Of a stretch of DNA of 64,000 nt, positions 1 through 9,461 are shown in pieces. Under the pieces are notes generated by a model. It did not search any database and was not told the origin of the DNA. It saw only the letters and a program-made list of their open reading frames with translations. The DNA is taken from NCBI RefSeq assembly GCF_002939885.1, contig NZ_MDED01000018.1, positions 1 through 64,000 of the forward strand, written 5' to 3'. The DNA is from Xanthomonas cucurbitae (lineage in GTDB: Bacteria; Pseudomonadota; Gammaproteobacteria; Xanthomonadales; Xanthomonadaceae). Both the position numbers and the translations under genes were made by a program. How positions within the stretch are numbered: the first letter of the stretch is position 1; every line of letters starts with the position of its first letter.

Positions 1-93
1 CACCACCTTCTGGGATGGCGGGAAGGGACTGTTTCCAAGGCTCAACGCAGCTTCAGGGGCCTCAAGGCACCCACACGAATCCGCGATGAGCCC

Positions 94-125
94 AAAAAAA
101 AGGCGACGATCTTTCGATCGCCGCC
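94..125 (-). terminator. Intrinsic terminator of the M13 peptidase gene
   Basis: Read on the minus strand, a 10-bp stem (GGCGGCGATC paired with GATCGTCGCC, one G-T pair) with a GAAA tetraloop is followed by eight T residues. It starts 24 bases past the peptidase stop codon, so it is a textbook rho-independent terminator for that gene. Confidence 0.9.
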
Positions 126-149
126 CGCATCATTTACAGCAATGCGCAA

Positions 150-2273
150 TTACCAGATCACCACCTGCTTGTCGCCCTGGCGCACCATTGCATCGCCCGG
201 CTTGCACGAGAACGCGGCGGCGAAGGCCGGCATGTTCGACGGTGCACCGATGGCGCGGAAGTTGGCCGGCGCATGCGGGTCGGTCTTCAGGCGCACCACC
301 AGTTCTTCCGGGGTGAAGTTGCGGCGCCACACCGTGGCCCAGTTGAGGAAGAAGCGCTGGTCGCGGGTAATGCCGTCGGTCTTGGGATCGTCCTTGCCAG
401 CGGTGGCAGTCTTCATCGCGTCGTAGGCGGTGTTGAGGCCGCCCAGGTCGGCGATGTTCTCGCCCAGCGTCAGGTCGCCCTTGACCTTGTCGCCTGCTGG
501 CGTGCGGTAGCTGTCGAACTGCGCCACCAGCTTGCCGGTGCGGGCCTTGAACGCGTCCAGGTCCTTCTGCGTCCACCAGCCCGGATCGGGGATGAAGTTG
601 CCATCGGCACCGAAGCGGCTGCCCTGGTCATCGTAGCCGTGGGTCATCTCATGGCCGATCACCGCACCGATCCCGCCGTAGTTCATTTCCTCCGGTGCAT
701 CCGGGTCGAAGAACGGCGGCTGCAGGATGGCGGCCGGGAACACGATCTCGTTCTGCAGCGGGTTGTAATAGGCGTTGACCGTCTGCGGGCTCATGCCCCA
801 TTCGGTCTTGTCCACCGGCTTGCCGATCTTGGACAGGTTCCACTTGTAGTTGAACTCCTGCGCGGCTCGCACGTTGCCCAGATAGCTGTCGCGGCCAGTG
901 CTCAAGCCGTTCCAGTCGCGCCATTTTTCCGGGTAGCCGATCTTGGGCGTGAAGCTCTCCCACTTGGCGATCGCCTTGGCCTTGGTCTCCGGGCTCATCC
1001 AGTCCAGCTTTTCGATGCGGGCCTTCAGCGCGGTGCGCAGATTGGTGACCAGGGTTTCCATCTTGGCCTTGGAATCAGCCGGGAAGGCGACCTTGACGTA
1101 CATCTGGCCCAGGGTTTCGCCGGCCTGGCCGTTGATGGTGGCCAGCACACGCTTCCAGCGCGGCTTGATTTCCTTCTGCCCGCGCATGGTCTTGTTGTAG
1201 AACGCGAAGCTCTCATCCACGAACGGCTGGCTCAGGAACGGCGAAGCGCCATCGACGGCGTGGAAGCGCAGGTAGGCGCGCCAGATGGCCGGGTCGGTGT
1301 CGGCGATCATCTTGCTCACTTCCTGGTGGAAGGCCGGGATCGCCAGCGAGAACATCTCCGGCGGAGTGACGCCCTGCGATTTGAAGAACTCGGTCCATGA
1401 CCAATTCGGCGTCAGCTTGTCGGCCTCGGCCGGGCTGACCGGGTTGTAGGCCAGCTTGGTGTCGCGCGACAGTTCGGTGCTGGTCTTGGAGACCTTGGCC
1501 AAGCGGGTTTCGAATGTCACCACCTGCTTGGCCTGCGCGGCGGCATCGGCTGCGGCCACGCCGGAAAGCTCCAGTACCTTGGCGATATGCGCCTGGTAGG
1601 CCTCCAGCTTGACCTTGTTGCCGGCGCTGGTGTAGTACTCCGGATCCGGCAGACCCAGCCCGCCCTGCATGGCGTAGGCGATGTTCTGGCTGGACTTCTT
1701 GTAGTCCGCCTCGGCGCCAAAGCTGAAGAGTTCGTTGCTGCCCTTGGCAGCGCTGCTGCGCAGGTAGTCCACCAGCTTGGCCTGGTCGCTGATGGCGTCG
1801 ATGGCGGCCAGTTCCGGCTTCAGCGGCTCGATGCCCTGGGCATTGATCTTGGCCTCGTCCATGCCGGTAGACCATAGGTCGCCGACGATCTTTTCCACGC
1901 CGGTGGCGCCGGTGTCGGCGGCGGCCTGTTCGACCAGCTGGTGCTGGATCGCGTTGGAGCGCTCGTCGAGCATCTCGAATGCACCCCAGCTGGTGCGATC
2001 GCCCGGCACCGGGTTGGCGGCCAGGAACTTGGCATTGGCGTAGGCATTGAGATCGGTACAGGCGCTGCCGTTGGGGTCCAGATCGGCCGCGGTGAAGCGG
2101 TTTACCGCCGGCAGCTTGCTCTGGTCCAGGGTCAGGGTCTTGGCGGCTGCCGGGGTGGTGGCCGCGGCGTCGCCCGCAGCGGCCGCAGGCGCGGCGTCTT
2201 CCGGCTTCTTGCAACCGCTCAGCGCGGCAGCCACGGCCAGGGTCAGCGTCAATAGATGAGGTGTTCGGATCAC
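150..2273 (-). CDS. M13 family zinc metallopeptidase, lipoprotein
   Basis: Predicted 707-residue neprilysin/PepO-type endopeptidase that would cleave peptides outside the cytoplasm. The zinc motif HEMTH lies near residue 540, and the third zinc ligand is in ENIADLGG near residue 604. The family substrate-binding motif NAYYNP is near residue 503. The frame is open well upstream, but I place the start at a GTG (2271-2273): it has GGAG just upstream and gives a clean lipoprotein signal ending in LSGC, with Cys21 as lipidation site. An Ala-rich linker follows the cysteine. The length matches the family, and the protein ends in a Trp, as M13 enzymes commonly do. It is a single gene with its own terminator. 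The family is certain; the physiological substrate is unknown. Confidence 0.93.
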   Translation of the reverse strand: MIRTPHLLTLTLAVAAALSGCKKPEDAAPAAAAGDAAATTPAAAKTLTLDQSKLPAVNRFTAADLDPNGSACTDLNAYANAKFLAANPVPGDRTSWGAFEMLDERSNAIQHQLVEQAAADTGATGVEKIVGDLWSTGMDEAKINAQGIEPLKPELAAIDAISDQAKLVDYLRSSAAKGSNELFSFGAEADYKKSSQNIAYAMQGGLGLPDPEYYTSAGNKVKLEAYQAHIAKVLELSGVAAADAAAQAKQVVTFETRLAKVSKTSTELSRDTKLAYNPVSPAEADKLTPNWSWTEFFKSQGVTPPEMFSLAIPAFHQEVSKMIADTDPAIWRAYLRFHAVDGASPFLSQPFVDESFAFYNKTMRGQKEIKPRWKRVLATINGQAGETLGQMYVKVAFPADSKAKMETLVTNLRTALKARIEKLDWMSPETKAKAIAKWESFTPKIGYPEKWRDWNGLSTGRDSYLGNVRAAQEFNYKWNLSKIGKPVDKTEWGMSPQTVNAYYNPLQNEIVFPAAILQPPFFDPDAPEEMNYGGIGAVIGHEMTHGYDDQGSRFGADGNFIPDPGWWTQKDLDAFKARTGKLVAQFDSYRTPAGDKVKGDLTLGENIADLGGLNTAYDAMKTATAGKDDPKTDGITRDQRFFLNWATVWRRNFTPEELVVRLKTDPHAPANFRAIGAPSNMPAFAAAFSCKPGDAMVRQGDKQVVIW

Positions 2274-2578
2274 AAAGGCTCCAGGAGCAACAGTCGATTG
2301 GGAGGCGCCGTCACAGCGGAGCCGTGCCGGCACTCTACCGTTCTGTACGGCCCGGCGCATGGTGTCGAAGGTCATGGATGAGAGATGCCCATGCCGCCGA
2401 TCAGGACGCGCGCTGGATAATCGCTGGACGGCCAGCGCATTAGTCGGGTGTAGCGCCGCTGGTGCGGACATGCACGCCGTGCAGCACGCCCAGCACCGCC
2501 CGCTGTCGACACCCAAGCGGCAACGGAGAAGGCCGCCATCGAAGCGCAATTGCTGATTTCGGCGAGGCTAGAAAGAGG
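2274..2578. other. Intergenic region, no gene seen
   Basis: This is the stretch between the M13 peptidase start and the hairpins behind the Oar-type receptor. It must hold the peptidase promoter. A TAGAGT that could be a minus-strand -10 lies at 2332-2337, but no convincing -35 partners it. Open frames here are in-frame extensions or antisense noise. Confidence 0.4.
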
Positions 2579-2597
2579 GCCTCGGCGTGACCGAGGC
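2579..2597 (-). terminator. Hairpin with T-rich tail downstream of the Oar-like receptor
   Basis: On the minus strand GCCTCGG-TCACG-CCGAGGC forms a 7-bp stem followed by CCTCTTTCT. It lies about 60 bases past the receptor stop codon. The tail is short of U, so this is a moderate terminator candidate. Confidence 0.6.
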
Positions 2598-2619
2598 TCA
2601 AAGTCAGTGCCTGTGGATC

Positions 2620-2648
2620 GACGGAAGCGTCGTTGCGACGCTTCCGTC
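2620..2648 (-). terminator. Perfect 13-bp hairpin just after the receptor stop
   Basis: GACGGAAGCGTCG and its exact complement are separated by only three bases, starting 9 bases past the receptor stop codon. There is no U-tract after it on either strand. It may stabilise the mRNA 3' end or form the first half of a two-hairpin terminator with the one at 2579-2597. Confidence 0.55.
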
Positions 2649-2657
2649 CCGCATCGA

Positions 2658-5600
2658 TCAGAAGTCGTACGACGCAGTGAGGCGCACGTAGCGCGGAGTA
2701 TTGTAGTTGTAGGGCTGCAGACCCACACGATAGGTGTTGGACACCACGAACGGAGAGTCTCCTTCGTACACGCCATCGACGCGATTGACCGTGCGGTCGT
2801 TGAGGACATTGAAGACCTGCACTCCGACGGCCAGCTTGTGGTCGGCGAACGCAGGACGGTAGCTCAAGCCAAGGTCCAGGTTTTTGATCCAGGGTGTACG
2901 GCCTGCATCGCCAGGGCGGGATGGCTCGCCGCCACAGTAATGGTAGCCAGAGCCGTAGCCGATCGGATCGTAGTCGAGCGATTCTGCGTCGGGGCCGCCA
3001 TAGAAGCCCAGGCAGGTGATAGGTGTGCCGGACATGACGCGCAGTGTCGCCGATGCCATCCATTCCGGATTGATCTGATACGCGCCGAACGCCTTGAGCT
3101 GGTGTCGGCGGTCGTTGGCAAGGCTGCCGCCAGCGTAATACATCAATGCTGCAGCATCCCAATCCTGGGTCTTGGATATGTCGGCCTGGCCCAGATCGGA
3201 CTTCACCTGGCCTTCGGTGTTGCCGTAGCTGTGCGACCAAGTGTAGTCGACGCGGCCGTACCACTTTTCGTTGAAAGGATGTTCCACGAACAAATCGACG
3301 GACACGTAGCTGCGTTTGGCCTTGTCGGTGAAACCCCAGTCAGCCTGCGACATCGCAACCTGCGTGGAACCGGAGCCGTTGGTATTGGCCAGGCTGTAGG
3401 TATTGGTTTTGCCGGGATTGAACATCACGCAGCCGGGGATACTGACAGTGCTGGAGTCGCCGCCGCTGGCGTCGATCTTGTCTGCGATACGAGCGGTATC
3501 GCAGACGTCGTCGATGGCCGCCTGCAGCTTGCGATACGTCACCTTTGCGCCTGAATTCCAGCTTTCACCAAGCGTTTTCTCGAACCCGAGAATGAGTTCG
3601 TCCTGGTATTGCGACTGCAGGTCTGTCGGTGCAAATGCATTCGGATCCGGTGCCTGGCCGAACTCGCCATTGCTGGAGACCGGCCCGGGTCCGATCGGAC
3701 GCAGTCCTGTCGGCTCGCCGTTCGCGTCGATGCCAGTGTAGGCGAAGTACTCGTCGGTGAACGTGGAGGCCGATGCACCGCGGATTGCGACCTGGTTGGG
3801 CAGGGCCAGGTAATAACGGCCGAGGTTGGCAAAGACCTTGAGCGAGGAATCGCCGAAGACATCCCAACTGGCGCCGAGGCGCGGGGCCCATTGATCGCCG
3901 CTGTCGACATAGGGCACATGATCGCTGTTGAAGTTGGTGAACTGATCATTGCGAATACCTAGCGTCAACAGCCAGTTGTCGTTGACCTGCCAGCGATCTT
4001 CCAGATAGTAGGCCTTCTGCTCCACGGCCATGCTGGTGGTGGTAGTGAAGATGCGCTGTTGCGCGTAATAGCCATTGGTTCCCGGGCCGGTCGCACCGAC
4101 ACCCAGAGAGCCGCGAACGGGCGTGACCTCGTCGACAGCGCGGTTGTAGGTCCATTGATACCCGGGGCCGGTGGTCCGAACGCCTTCGTCGTACGCGTTG
4201 AAATACATATTGTCCACGCCTGCGGTCAGGTCGTGATTACCAAGCCGATAATTCAACTCGAGCCGCAGGTTGCGGGTTTTGTTGATCGGGTCGTCGGCCT
4301 TGGAGCGATTGGTGGCCTGATCGTTGGAAATCGGCGTGCCGCCGGTGATTGCCGGATTTTGCAGGTTCAATCCCGAAATGAATGGCAGCGAAGAAACCAG
4401 CGGGTTGAACTGTTGATTGTGCTGAGTACTCCTTCCCCACATGGCGTTCAAGGTCAGGTCGTCGGTGATATAGCCGGTGTACTTGAAGACATCGTAGGTA
4501 TCTTTGATCTTGAAGGTATCCGGGAACAAGCCCGATGGACCGCCGTCCGACAGGGTGTCGTAGCTGTAATTGTTGAAGGAGCCTGCACGCCGATCGGTGT
4601 TCTCGATACGCGTGTACTCCAGGATGTTGCTGTCGTTGATGTTCCAGTCCACCTTGCCGTAGAACTTCGGCGAGCTGTAGTTGTAGTGGTTGCGCCCCTG
4701 TGCACTTGCCGCCGTGGCGGTGCTGGTGACTGCGCCGTCGGTTTTGTCGGTTTCGCCAGCCACGAAGATGAACAACTTGTCCTCGATCAACGGGCCGCCT
4801 GCGTAAGCGCTGTAGACAGTTCGGCTTTGCACATCGCCCTTGCTGCGGCGGTAAATCGTGCCCGGTAGTTCAGGATCTTCGTAGCGGTAACGCGGATTGG
4901 CGTTCAATGTGTTATTGGGGTACCACACATCGCCAGCGGAACTTGCAAGATTTTTCGGTTCCCAGATAGCCTGCGCGCCGAAACGCCACTCATTGGTGCC
5001 GCGCTTGCCCAGCTGATTGATGACGCCGCCGGTCGAACGGCCGTACTTGGCGCTGTAACCGCCTGTGTAGGTTTCCTGCTGATCGATTGCGCCATAGGGC
5101 AGGCTGACGCCGCCCAGGTTGCTCAAGGGATTGCTGACGTTGAAGCCATTGATGTAATACGCGTTTTCGGTGACGCCGGAACCGCCAAAAGAAACCACCG
5201 AGCGCGAGCCGTTGTTGAAGGCACCGCTGCCTGCCACCGCGCCAGGCGCCAGCAACGCAATGGCTTCAGCACTCCGGCCCAGCGGCAGCGTTGCCAGCTG
5301 TTCGGAGGTAATGACCGAGCGCGAGCTGGTAGAGGTCACATCGATCTTGGGGACGTTGGCCGCGGTCACGGTGATTGCACCAAGCGTGGTCGCATCGGCG
5401 TTGCCGCTCGCAGCACTGGCGCTGGCAAACGAAACCTCGGTGCCCGAACCGACGCGCAGTTGCACGTTCTTGCGGGTGTCGATGACCTGATCGCCACGCT
5501 TCAGCGTGACCGTGTAGGCGCCGACCGGCAACGAGCCGAGGTTGTAGCGGCCACTTGCATCGACGGTGATGGTACGGCTGAGACCGGTATCGCTCTGCAC

Positions 5601-5750
5601 GACAATGCTGCTGCCGGCTTCTGCCGGGGCGCTGCCGTAGATGCTGCCGGTGGTGCTCTGTGCGTAGGCTGCGCCGTGGCTGAGGCACGCGCCCAGCACG
5701 ACGGCCAGGGCGGTGCGTTTGAAGCGTTGGTGGCTTGCTTGCTTGCTCAT
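2658..5750 (-). CDS. Oar-like TonB-dependent outer-membrane receptor
   Basis: A 1030-residue outer-membrane protein. A signal peptide ends around residue 31 (AAYAQ). Residues 32 to about 115 form a carboxypeptidase-regulatory-like Ig fold (GSIYG...LPVGAYTVTLKRG). Next come a plug domain (STGGVINQLGKRGTNEW near residues 225-245) and a long beta-barrel ending in the aromatic residue Phe. This architecture is the Oar/CarbReg group of TonB-dependent transporters, abundant in Xanthomonas, whose ligands are mostly unknown. The ATG start has AAGG ten bases upstream. The gene is alone, with a 40-nt palindrome in its leader (5777-5816) and two hairpins after the stop. No neighbour suggests a substrate. 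Confidence 0.92.
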   Translation of the reverse strand: MSKQASHQRFKRTALAVVLGACLSHGAAYAQSTTGSIYGSAPAEAGSSIVVQSDTGLSRTITVDASGRYNLGSLPVGAYTVTLKRGDQVIDTRKNVQLRVGSGTEVSFASASAASGNADATTLGAITVTAANVPKIDVTSTSSRSVITSEQLATLPLGRSAEAIALLAPGAVAGSGAFNNGSRSVVSFGGSGVTENAYYINGFNVSNPLSNLGGVSLPYGAIDQQETYTGGYSAKYGRSTGGVINQLGKRGTNEWRFGAQAIWEPKNLASSAGDVWYPNNTLNANPRYRYEDPELPGTIYRRSKGDVQSRTVYSAYAGGPLIEDKLFIFVAGETDKTDGAVTSTATAASAQGRNHYNYSSPKFYGKVDWNINDSNILEYTRIENTDRRAGSFNNYSYDTLSDGGPSGLFPDTFKIKDTYDVFKYTGYITDDLTLNAMWGRSTQHNQQFNPLVSSLPFISGLNLQNPAITGGTPISNDQATNRSKADDPINKTRNLRLELNYRLGNHDLTAGVDNMYFNAYDEGVRTTGPGYQWTYNRAVDEVTPVRGSLGVGATGPGTNGYYAQQRIFTTTTSMAVEQKAYYLEDRWQVNDNWLLTLGIRNDQFTNFNSDHVPYVDSGDQWAPRLGASWDVFGDSSLKVFANLGRYYLALPNQVAIRGASASTFTDEYFAYTGIDANGEPTGLRPIGPGPVSSNGEFGQAPDPNAFAPTDLQSQYQDELILGFEKTLGESWNSGAKVTYRKLQAAIDDVCDTARIADKIDASGGDSSTVSIPGCVMFNPGKTNTYSLANTNGSGSTQVAMSQADWGFTDKAKRSYVSVDLFVEHPFNEKWYGRVDYTWSHSYGNTEGQVKSDLGQADISKTQDWDAAALMYYAGGSLANDRRHQLKAFGAYQINPEWMASATLRVMSGTPITCLGFYGGPDAESLDYDPIGYGSGYHYCGGEPSRPGDAGRTPWIKNLDLGLSYRPAFADHKLAVGVQVFNVLNDRTVNRVDGVYEGDSPFVVSNTYRVGLQPYNYNTPRYVRLTASYDF

Positions 5751-5776
5751 TGCTGACCTTCTTCAACAGAAACATC

Positions 5777-5816
5777 GGTTAAGGGGCGGTCGCCTGAAGC
5801 TCAGGTGGCCTTAACC
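5777..5816 (-). promoter_or_regulatory. 40-nt imperfect palindrome in the receptor leader
   Basis: Outer arms GGTTAAGG (5777-5784) and CCTTAACC (5809-5816) enclose inner arms CCTGA (5793-5797) and TCAGG (5801-5805). It ends 26 bases before the ATG of the Oar-like receptor, so it would lie in the 5' UTR or overlap the promoter. It could be an operator or an mRNA hairpin; the sequence does not decide. Confidence 0.45.
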
Positions 5817-6068
5817 CGACCGTAATGAATGTGTGCTGTCGAGCGCAAGCGATTGCGATCATTCATTGCTGAATAAGATTGGATCCGCATCGATGTTGCG
5901 TAATTCCGCACAAATGCATGCGCGTATTCGCATCTCGATGAACGGGCTCGAGCATGGTTGCAGTCGTATCAGTTGTTTGGGATACGGATCGGGCCAGTTT
6001 CCGTGAATAGCGCGCCACGGTGGACGCGTGCGTCGCCGCAATCGCGCGGTGCGCCATCCAAAACGGGA
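5817..6068. other. Intergenic region between two TonB receptor genes
   Basis: About 250 bases, with a less GC-rich block at 5823-5960. It presumably contains the promoter of the Oar-like receptor (minus strand). No reading frame, tRNA or repeat could be supported here. Confidence 0.35.
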
Positions 6069-6091
6069 GAAGCCCCGACAAGCGGGGCTTC
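6058..6091 (-). terminator. Intrinsic terminator of the second TonB receptor
   Basis: On the minus strand GAAGCCCCG-CTTGT-CGGGGCTTC makes a perfect 9-bp stem beginning 23 bases after the receptor stop. It is followed by TCCCGTTTT. The U-run is short but the position and stem are right. Confidence 0.7.
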
Positions 6092-6113
6092 GGTACACCA
6101 GTGGCGGGAGCGA

Positions 6114-9100
6114 TCAGAACCTGACCGTGGTCCCCATGTAGAAGAATCGACCGACGTTGTCGTACAGCGCCGAGTTGAAATCCGAGCCGAAGTAGTTGCG
6201 CGGCGGGTCCTTGTCGAAGGCATTGTCGATGCCCAGGTAGACGTCGATCTCAGAGCCGGGGAATTGATAGCCGAACTGGAAGTTGTGGTAGGTGTACGAG
6301 CCGTTCTTGATCGTGCTGGCCGAACCCGGGTTGCTGTTGTAGCTCTCCGGGGTCACGCGCAGGTTGCCGTCCACATAGTTCATGTCCCAGGAGGCACGCC
6401 ATTCCTTCCAGTTGTACTTGGTCTGGAACTGCGCACGCCAGCGCGGGTCGGTCACGTAGGTCACGTACTCGTCGTACTCGGCCGGGAAGTCCTGGAACAC
6501 CCATTCGCGCGACTGGATCAGCCGGGTGCCGACCAGACGCAGCACGGTGTTGCCTTCGCCGATCTGGAAGCGGTAATCCATCTCCAGATCCACGCCCACG
6601 CGGCGTGAGCGGGCCAGGTTCTCGTTGAGCGCCTGCCAGCCGGTGATGCTGTGCTCCGGATAGATGCGGCCCTGCGGATCGGTGAAGCCGCCCAGCGGGG
6701 CGCGCTGCACGAAGCCGCAGAAGCTGTTGTTGATGCCGCCGGGGTTGTCCACGCAACGGGTGGCGTTGGTTTCGGCCGTCACTGCGCCGATGGCGTCGCG
6801 CAGGTCGATGCGCCAATAGTCGATCGACATGCCGAAACCTTCGAAGAACTCCGGCTGCCACACCAGTCCATACGACAGGCTGCGCGCGCGTTCGGGCTTG
6901 AGATCGGGATTGCCGCCGCTGACGCCCGGGCGGGTGGCGGTATAGGTGTCGATCCAGCCCACCGGAATGCCCAGCGCACTGCAGTTGGCCTGCCGCAGTG
7001 CCACGTCGCCAGCGGTGCCCGGGCGGTTGATGTTGGTGGGCAGATAGTTGCAGGGATCGTTGATGGTGGCGAAATTCTCGCTCTGCGAGTCGTACAGCTC
7101 GCCGATGCTGGGTGCGCGGACGGCCTGCGCCAGGGTGCCGCGCAGGCGCAATGACGGAATGATGGTCCAGTCCAGACCAACGTTCCAGGTCTTGGTCGAG
7201 CCGATGCTGCTGTAGTCCGAATAGCGCCCTGCCACATCCAGCGCCAGGCGATCCACGCCCGGCAGGCCGGCCAGCAGCGGGATGGTGCTCTCCACGAATA
7301 CTTCCTTGACGTTGTATTCGCCGCCGCTGTTGGGGATGGCGTTGAGGAAGGTCACACCGGACGCTGCCAGCGGATCGGTGATCTCCTCGCTTTGCTCCTT
7401 GCGGTATTCCACGCCACCGGCGATGCCGATGTCGCCGGCCGGCAACGACAACAGGCTGCTGTTGGCGACCGATGCGTTGAACACCGTCTGCTGGATCTTG
7501 GCCTGCGAGCGTGCGGTGCTGTTGAACCAGGCGGCGGCTTCGGGCGTGACCGCGCCATTGCCGAAGATGCTGAAGGGCACGCAGCCTTCGCGCGCCAGCG
7601 CCGAGTACACACGGCCGGTGTTGGGGTTGACTGCGGTCGGGTCCAGCGTGGTGCGGCAGACGATAGTGCCGCTGGCGTCGCGCGCGGCGTCGATGCCGGC
7701 CTGCCAACGCTCGTTGATGCGGTTGTTGAGGTTGCGCCTGTCGATGGTGGTCTTGCCATAGTTGGCCGAGACGTCGTAGGTCCAGTTGTCGGTGAAGTTG
7801 CCTTCGGCGCCGAGCACGGCGCGGTAGGTCTTGCGCTCGATGTTCTCGCCACGGCGGCCGGCATCGACGTTGAAGCGGTTCATCAGGAGTTGCGTGGCGC
7901 CACGCGAATCCATCAATGCGCCGAGTTGGGGGCTGACGTACGGGTTTTGCCGGCGCACGCGCAGCGAGCTGTCGAAGGTGGGTTGGCCGAAGAACTCCGA
8001 ATCGGTCTCGCTGTACTTGCCTTCGAAGAACAGGCGATGGTTCTGGCTCAGCTCGAAATTCACCATCGTGTTGAGGCTCTTGCGATCGAAACCCGGCTGC
8101 AGGTCGGCCACGGCATTGAGATCGACGAAGTCGCAATCCACGCAGGCGGTGTTGCTCACCACGGTGCCGCCGTAGCGGTTGCGACGGAAGCTGCCGTCGG
8201 GGTCGAACAGGTAGCGGTTGCCGTAGGTGGCCGGATTGCGGAAGTCGAACGTGCCCAGGTTGAAGGTGCCGCCGTAGGACGTGGAATGGTTGCCGCCGGG
8301 GCCGCTCAGTACGTTCTGTGGATTGCGCTCGCTCGGCGGCCGGGTAGGGTCGAAGTTGGGGTTTTGTACGCTGATGAGGTACTCGCGGCCGATGGCGCGG
8401 TTGCCTCGGCCAAAGCGGTCCTGCGTGCTGTATTCGGCCGACACCGCGACATTGCCGCGGCCTTCGGCGAAGTCGGTACCGGCGGAAAAGCTGGCAAACG
8501 AACGGTTGTAGTTGCCTTCGTCGGCCAGGCCGGTCTGTGCACGGGTTTCGAAGCCGGTGAAGGATTTCTTGAGGATGAAGTTCACCACGCCGGCCACCGC
8601 GTCGGCCCCGTATACCGCCGAGGCGCCACCGGTGATGACTTCCACGCGCTCGACCCATTCCACCGGGATGGTATTGACGTCCACTGCGGTCGCGCCGGGG
8701 CTGGAGCCGACATGGCGGCGGCCGTTGACCAGTACCAGGGTGCGATCGGTCCCCATGCCACGCAGGTCGAGCAGGCCCAGGCCGGCGGTACCGATGAAAC
8801 GGGTGGAGTTACCCAGGGTGAAGGTCGGCGCCAGCGCCGGCATGCGTGCCATCAGGTCGCTGATGGTGGTGGCGCCGGTGGCGCGGATCTCTTCGGCGCT
8901 GATCGCGGTGACGGGGGACGGGGTGACGAAGCCGGTACGCGCGATGCGAGAGCCGGTGACCGAGACCTTGTCCAGGTCGGTGGTGCCGGGAGCCACGCCA
9001 TTTTCCGTCTGCGCGGCGAGGTGGCCGGCGGGAGCCAGAAGCGCGGTCAGCAGTGCGGCGCTCAGGCGATGACGACGATCAGGCGATGACGACGATCAGG

Positions 9101-9121
9101 GGTCTGGGGACGACTCGACAT
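6114..9121 (-). pseudogene. TonB-dependent receptor, frameshifted in its signal peptide
   Basis: The main open part (about 960 residues, readable from 8996 down) is a TonB receptor. It has a TonB-box-like segment (DKVSVTGSRI), a plug with TTISDLMARMP and GVVNFILKKSF, a large barrel and a terminal Phe. The only good start is ATG at 9119-9121, with AAGGA upstream. From it translation stops after 19 codons (TGA at 9062-9064), because a 17-bp tandem duplication at 9064-9097 shifts the frame. Removing one copy joins MSSRPQTPDRRHRL to SAALLTALLAPAG and AAQTENG, an ideal signal peptide, and gives 996 residues. The in-frame GTG at 8994-8996 would give a protein with no signal, which could not reach the outer membrane. 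The gene is therefore inactive, phase-variable or misassembled. Confidence 0.85.
9064..9097. repeat. 17-bp perfect tandem duplication
   Basis: Two head-to-tail copies of aggcgatgacgacgatc (9064-9080 and 9081-9097), with the next three bases (agg) also matching. Seventeen is not a multiple of three, so the duplication frameshifts the receptor gene that spans it. Confidence 0.97.
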
Positions 9122-9461
9122 GATGTGCTGATTCCTTGCAGGGATGCGATGCGAAGCAGTCGCGCTCACTGAGCGGCGGCTGAACTGAGCATCGAACGTA
9201 ACAATTCCTTAATCGTGTGTCCATCTTTGTGAAATGTAGCACTGTCTGACACAGATGCCGGTCGCAACGGCGCCGGTGGCCGGCGCCATTGCCGAGTCGG
9301 CCGCTGCAGTGGCAGCCGGTACACTGGGCGTCTTTTTCGGCGGCTAGCGCAGGCGTATGGGCGCCGGTGGCGGTTGCGCAAGATGAACTGGATCGGACGA
9401 TGGAAACGATGACGACAGGCAGGTGGGGCACGCCCGCTCGTGCCGCACGCGGTGGACGCAC
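9122..9461. other. Divergent promoter region between receptor and mrp
   Basis: About 340 bases separating minus-strand and plus-strand genes. An AT-richer block at 9198-9245 is the likeliest place for the receptor promoter. No coding region is supported; the long antisense frame that crosses here is a GC-bias shadow. Confidence 0.4.

Noticed and set aside
2620-2648. Mobile-element end
   Set aside because: The perfect 13-bp inverted repeat is closely spaced and sits at a gene end; no transposase or target duplication is present, so a 3' mRNA hairpin is more likely.
8994-8996. GTG start for the second TonB receptor
   Set aside because: It would give a receptor without signal peptide. The ATG at 9119-9121 plus removal of one 17-bp repeat explains the coding structure much better.
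7392-9089. Long plus-strand open frame antisense to the second TonB receptor
   Set aside because: Its composition (Ala/Gly/Val/His-rich, no domain) is what high third-position GC creates opposite a real gene. The minus-strand receptor explains the region.
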